In this document: in pieces, positions 6,322 to 8,893 of the stretch
Numbering within the stretch: the stretch's first letter is position 1
How the letters are laid out: each line of letters begins with the position of its first letter
Assembly (NCBI GenBank): GCA_003230195.1
Contig: QIHH01000233.1
Location: 1 to 8,893 of the forward strand
DNA length: 8,893 nucleotides
Reading direction: 5' to 3'
DNA from: Gammaproteobacteria bacterium
GTDB taxonomy: Bacteria > Pseudomonadota > Gammaproteobacteria > SZUA-140
Translations under genes and position numbers: made by a program
The notes under the pieces: model-generated
The model's database searches: none
What the model saw: the letters and a program-made list of their open reading frames with translations, nothing else
Told to the model about the DNA's origin: nothing

Positions 6322-7956
6322 TTACAGCTTAAATTTATCAACCACCTGACCTAGGTCTACTGCCGCACTGTTTAGTCCACCTGACAGATCATGTAGAACC
6401 TGTGTCTGATCGCTTGCTTCTCTACTTAAATCAACCAGTGAATTCACCGTGCCATTAATTCCCTCAATGGCATGTTCTTGCTCGCCAATCATACGTACTA
6501 CTTCGTGCATAATGCTACGCAACTGTACTGCCTGATCACGGTTTAATGAAGTCTCTTCTGATACCGTAGTCAGACGCTTGATATTTTCACGCGATTCAGC
6601 CACCGAACCTTCGAGCATGCTCACTGCATTATCAACACTGCTAGAAATCGATTCAACAAGACTGGAAATTTCTGAAGTCGCTTCATCAGTACGCGATGCT
6701 AATTGACGCACTTCATCGGCCACCACCGCAAAACCGCGCCCCTGCTCACCAGCACGAGCAGCCTCAATAGCGGCATTCAATGCCAGCAGATTAGTCTGGG
6801 ATGAAATATCACGAATCGTTTGGGTAATCACGGTAATCGTGTCGGCCGTGTTTGACAGTTCACGGGTAACCTGCGCGGTTTTTTCCATATGTGTCTGAAA
6901 ACGCTCAAAACTTACGGTCACTTCATTAATCGTGCCAGCGATCCTCTCTGATGCATCAGCACTCTCTTGCGCCTTAACCGTAGCCTGCTCCAATTCAGTT
7001 ACCGCCCAATTAGTGGTCGACATAACGACTTCTGCATCGGCCTTGATTCCTGTAACACTGTTATGCAATTTAGAAGAGACACTGTGAATACCGTTCGCCG
7101 CTTGAGCCAACGTATCCGCTTCAGTACGCAGGGTCGAGGTACCACCATGTACCTTGGCAATAATACTGTGCAGATCAGCAACTGTTCTGTTCATGGCCTT
7201 AATAATACTACCCACTTCATCCTCGCCTGCATTTTCAAGTCTAACCTGTAGATCACCGTTAGACAGCGCTTCCATTGCCTGCTCAAGCGCAAACATTGGT
7301 TTGACGGCAAACCGGACCAGTAACAGGCTAAGCCCAACACTGACAATCGCACCAACCACCACAAATAGTATTAACACATAGATTGTTCTCCTGCTAACCG
7401 TGCCAATATCAACCAATTGCTGAGCAATCGCTACATCCTGATCAGCCGTAATTTCAGCTGATAACTGTTCAATACGATCAAACAGGGGCCTCATTACATC
7501 CAGTGCCTTGATTGCGTCTAGGTCTCGGTTTTTACGCGCCAATTTGATCATTTCCATACGTTTAGGATTTATCTCAGCCACCAATGATTGCAGCTCAATG
7601 ACACTGGCACTTTCAGGCAAGACCTCGCGTAGATTGATGATTTTTTCTTCAAGTGTACTGGCTGCTTTAATCGCCTTTATGGACGCGAGACGGATCTTTT
7701 TTCTGTCAACATGGGCAATTACCTCAGCCTGCGCCACACCCATCTCCAGTAATGCTAATTGCATCCCTTCAACAGTACGCATACCCGATATCGCCTCTGC
7801 ATTGGCCTTATTAATTTCTGCGGTAAGTTGAAGTATTGAATAGGCACCAACAGCACCAATCCCAATTAAGCCAAGAACCAGTATCCCGGTTAGCGCCAGA
7901 ATCTTGGTTCGCCACTTAAATTGACCTAATAAGCGTTCAAATTTTGAAATCATCAT
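6322..7956 (-). CDS. Methyl-accepting chemotaxis protein with periplasmic four-helix sensor
   Basis: This 544-residue inner-membrane chemoreceptor signals through CheW/CheA to the flagellar motor. Residues 18-41 form TM1, and about 42-188 a helical periplasmic domain of the 4HB_MCP type. Residues 191-214 form TM2 (TIYVLILFVVVGAIVSVGL). HAMP covers about 215-267 (VKP...LSNGDLQVRL...DEVGSI), followed by a long cytoplasmic coiled coil. The highly conserved hairpin tip runs from N389 (NLLALNAAIEAARAGEQGRG) through DEVRQLA at about 414-420. There is no C-terminal NWETF-type pentapeptide for CheR docking; the protein ends in VDKFKL. No PAS, heme or other redox-sensor domain is visible, so the ligand cannot be predicted. 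Two adjacent ATGs (7956 and 7953) are possible starts, neither with a strong Shine-Dalgarno. Its sensor faces the compartment where the next four gene products work, and it lies behind a sigma-28-like promoter. Confidence 0.95.
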   Translation of the reverse strand: MMISKFERLLGQFKWRTKILALTGILVLGLIGIGAVGAYSILQLTAEINKANAEAISGMRTVEGMQLALLEMGVAQAEVIAHVDRKKIRLASIKAIKAASTLEEKIINLREVLPESASVIELQSLVAEINPKRMEMIKLARKNRDLDAIKALDVMRPLFDRIEQLSAEITADQDVAIAQQLVDIGTVSRRTIYVLILFVVVGAIVSVGLSLLLVRFAVKPMFALEQAMEALSNGDLQVRLENAGEDEVGSIIKAMNRTVADLHSIIAKVHGGTSTLRTEADTLAQAANGIHSVSSKLHNSVTGIKADAEVVMSTTNWAVTELEQATVKAQESADASERIAGTINEVTVSFERFQTHMEKTAQVTRELSNTADTITVITQTIRDISSQTNLLALNAAIEAARAGEQGRGFAVVADEVRQLASRTDEATSEISSLVESISSSVDNAVSMLEGSVAESRENIKRLTTVSEETSLNRDQAVQLRSIMHEVVRMIGEQEHAIEGINGTVNSLVDLSREASDQTQVLHDLSGGLNSAAVDLGQVVDKFKL

Positions 7957-7980
7957 TGCTGGCTGATATCCACCAAACTC

Positions 7981-7986
7981 ATTATA
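7981..7986 (-). promoter_or_regulatory. TATAAT -10 box ahead of the chemoreceptor gene
   Basis: The minus strand reads ATTTTATAATGAG, a perfect TATAAT 24 bases before the chemoreceptor ATG. The -35 position 17 bases upstream (AATAAC) does not match TTGACA. It falls within the nested palindrome TAACGTTA / CGTTATTAACG (8000-8013). This could be a second, activator-dependent housekeeping promoter or a chance match in AT-rich DNA. Confidence 0.35.
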
Positions 7987-8007
7987 AAATTGTGCTACGT
8001 AACGTTA

Positions 8008-8034
8008 TTAACGCCTGAGCAATTCAAATCTTTA
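8008..8034 (-). promoter_or_regulatory. Sigma-28 (FliA) type promoter for the chemoreceptor gene
   Basis: The minus strand carries TAAAGATT (8034-8027), an 11-base spacer, and GGCGTTAA (8015-8008). The enterobacterial FliA consensus is TAAAGTTT-N11-GCCGATAA; the match is 7 of 8 and 6 of 8 with exact spacing. Transcription would start near 8001, giving a leader of about 45 bases before the ATG at 7956. Chemoreceptor genes are standard members of the FliA regulon, so the placement fits. Confidence 0.65.
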
Positions 8035-8045
8035 GTAAAAAATTT

Positions 8046-8063
8046 TGATTAAATACTGATTAA
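8046..8063. repeat. TGATTAA direct repeats, one helical turn apart
   Basis: TGATTAA occurs at 8046-8052 and 8057-8063, spaced 11 bases, just upstream of the sigma-28-like -35 element. A third copy is at 8133-8139. The spacing and position would suit a regulator binding one DNA face, but the motif is short and the gap is AT-rich, so chance is a real alternative. The rest of the 299-base gap (7957-8255) holds promoters, palindromes and the parE terminator, and no gene that I can see. Confidence 0.3.
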
Positions 8064-8167
8064 CAAGGTACCGATAAACCAGCTTCGCTATATATTTATG
8101 GCGCCAAAAGAGAGCGCGCACTAAGAAATTAATGATTAAAATTACAATATGTAAGAAACTAAGACAT

Positions 8168-8189
8168 AAAAAAAGCGATAAATATCGCC
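8168..8189 (-). terminator. Intrinsic terminator downstream of parE
   Basis: On the minus strand the sequence reads GCGATATTTATCGC followed by seven T residues: a GCGAT/ATCGC stem, a 4-base loop and a T-tract. It stands about 65 bases after the parE stop. Two further small hairpins lie between: CGCCC/GGGCG (8220-8235) and CCCTT/AAGGG (8199-8211). This separates parE transcription from the chemoreceptor gene. Confidence 0.75.
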
Positions 8190-8255
8190 TTCAACATGCC
8201 CTTAAGAAGGGTAATGTCACGCCCCAGAGTGGGCGCGGGAGTTTGCTGAGCTAAT

Positions 8256-8893
8256 TTACACTTCGGCGAGATTGCCTTTGCTTTGCAACCAATCACGTCG
8301 ATCAGCGGCACGCTTTTTGGCCAGCAACATATCCATCATCTCGTCAGTATCATCACCGCTATCCAGTACCAACTGAACCAGCCGGCGGGTATCAGGATCA
8401 ATCGTGGTTTCACGCAGTTGCAGGGGGTTCATTTCACCCAGCCCTTTAAAGCGTTGTACGTTGATTTTCCCTTTCAGTTTTTCGGCTTCGATGCGGCTTA
8501 ATATACCGCGTTGCTCGTCATCATCGAGTGCGTAAAAAACATGCTTACCGACATCGATTCGATAGAGTGGTGGCATCGCGACATAGACATGCCCTGCGGC
8601 GACCAATGGACGAAAGTGCCTTAAAAATAGCGCGCAAAGCAAGGTAGCAATATGCAGCCCATCGGAATCCGCATCCGCTAAGATGCAAACTTTTCCGTAA
8701 CGCAATCCTTTAAGCTCAGCGGAACCCGGTTCGACACCAATCGCAACCGAGACATCATGTACTTCCTGAGAACCGAGTACTTCTTGCGAGTCGACTTCCC
8801 AAGTATTCAGGATTTTACCACGCAACGGCATAATCGCCTGAAAGCTACGGTCTCTGGCCTGTTTGGCAGAACCACCCGCCGAGTCACCTTCCA
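8256..8893 (-). CDS. parE: DNA topoisomerase IV subunit B (ParE), C-terminal 211 residues
   Basis: ParE is the ATPase and Toprim subunit of topoisomerase IV, partner of ParC. The frame is open to the right window edge, so the gene's start lies outside. The in-frame ATG at 8831 is internal, because the reading continues upstream as EGDSAGGSAKQARDRSFQAI. That segment carries the Toprim glutamate (8889-8891). The metal-binding DADSDG motif is at about 8660-8675 in CILADADSDGLHIATLL. QRFKGLGEMNP, shared by GyrB and ParE, is at about 8424-8456. The C-terminus reads MMDMLLAKKRAADRRDWLQ and ends in NLAEV. The lack of a GyrB-type insert between Toprim and QRFKGLGEM, and the close match to E. coli ParE, support ParE over GyrB. 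So does parC on the same strand 6 kb away. Its transcript ends at the terminator near 8170. Confidence 0.97.
   Translation of the reverse strand, partial: EGDSAGGSAKQARDRSFQAIMPLRGKILNTWEVDSQEVLGSQEVHDVSVAIGVEPGSAELKGLRYGKVCILADADSDGLHIATLLCALFLRHFRPLVAAGHVYVAMPPLYRIDVGKHVFYALDDDEQRGILSRIEAEKLKGKINVQRFKGLGEMNPLQLRETTIDPDTRRLVQLVLDSGDDTDEMMDMLLAKKRAADRRDWLQSKGNLAEV

Noticed and set aside
8256..8831. A complete 191-residue protein starting at 8831
   Set aside because: The frame continues upstream through the conserved EGDSAGGSAKQ Toprim block, so the ATG is internal to ParE.

Overview
The window comes from a bacterial chromosome, most likely a gammaproteobacterium. Both flanks carry DNA topoisomerase IV subunits that read much like the enterobacterial proteins: the C-terminal part of ParE at the right edge and nearly all of ParC at the left edge, both on the minus strand. 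The envelope proteins (a DUF481 outer-membrane beta-barrel, periplasmic c-type cytochromes, a cupredoxin) fit a Gram-negative, respiratory, motile organism. I cannot name the genus.

Layout, right to left along the minus strand: parE 3' part (8256-8893), a hairpin/T-tract terminator, a 299-base regulatory gap, a methyl-accepting chemotaxis protein (6322-7956), a diheme cytochrome c peroxidase (5206-6255), a small amicyanin-like blue copper protein (4839-5174), and two tandem paralogous diheme c-type cytochromes (4165-4839 and 3393-4133). A 291-base convergent gap with palindromes and a double-hairpin REP-like repeat follows. Then comes a plus-strand DUF481 gene (2388-3101), a 195-base divergent promoter gap, and parC (from 2192 to the left edge).

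The five genes from 7956 to 3393 share one strand, with gaps of 66, 31, -1 and 31 bases, so they may be one transcription unit. The gap before the chemotaxis gene holds a good match to a sigma-28 (FliA) flagellar promoter, plus a separate TATAAT. The four downstream products all carry Sec signal peptides and are periplasmic redox proteins. Inferred picture: a periplasmic electron chain (diheme cytochromes and/or cupredoxin feeding a peroxidase) made together with a chemoreceptor whose sensor domain faces the same compartment. This would link taxis to periplasmic peroxide or redox chemistry. None of the partnerships is proven by sequence.

The cassette sits between parE and parC. Spot counts of single 60-base lines gave about 37-42% GC in parts of it, against 52-57% in parE, parC and DUF481. 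The conserved part of the chemoreceptor is GC-rich, so the shift is not uniform. No tRNA, rRNA, CRISPR array, transposase or integrase was seen.
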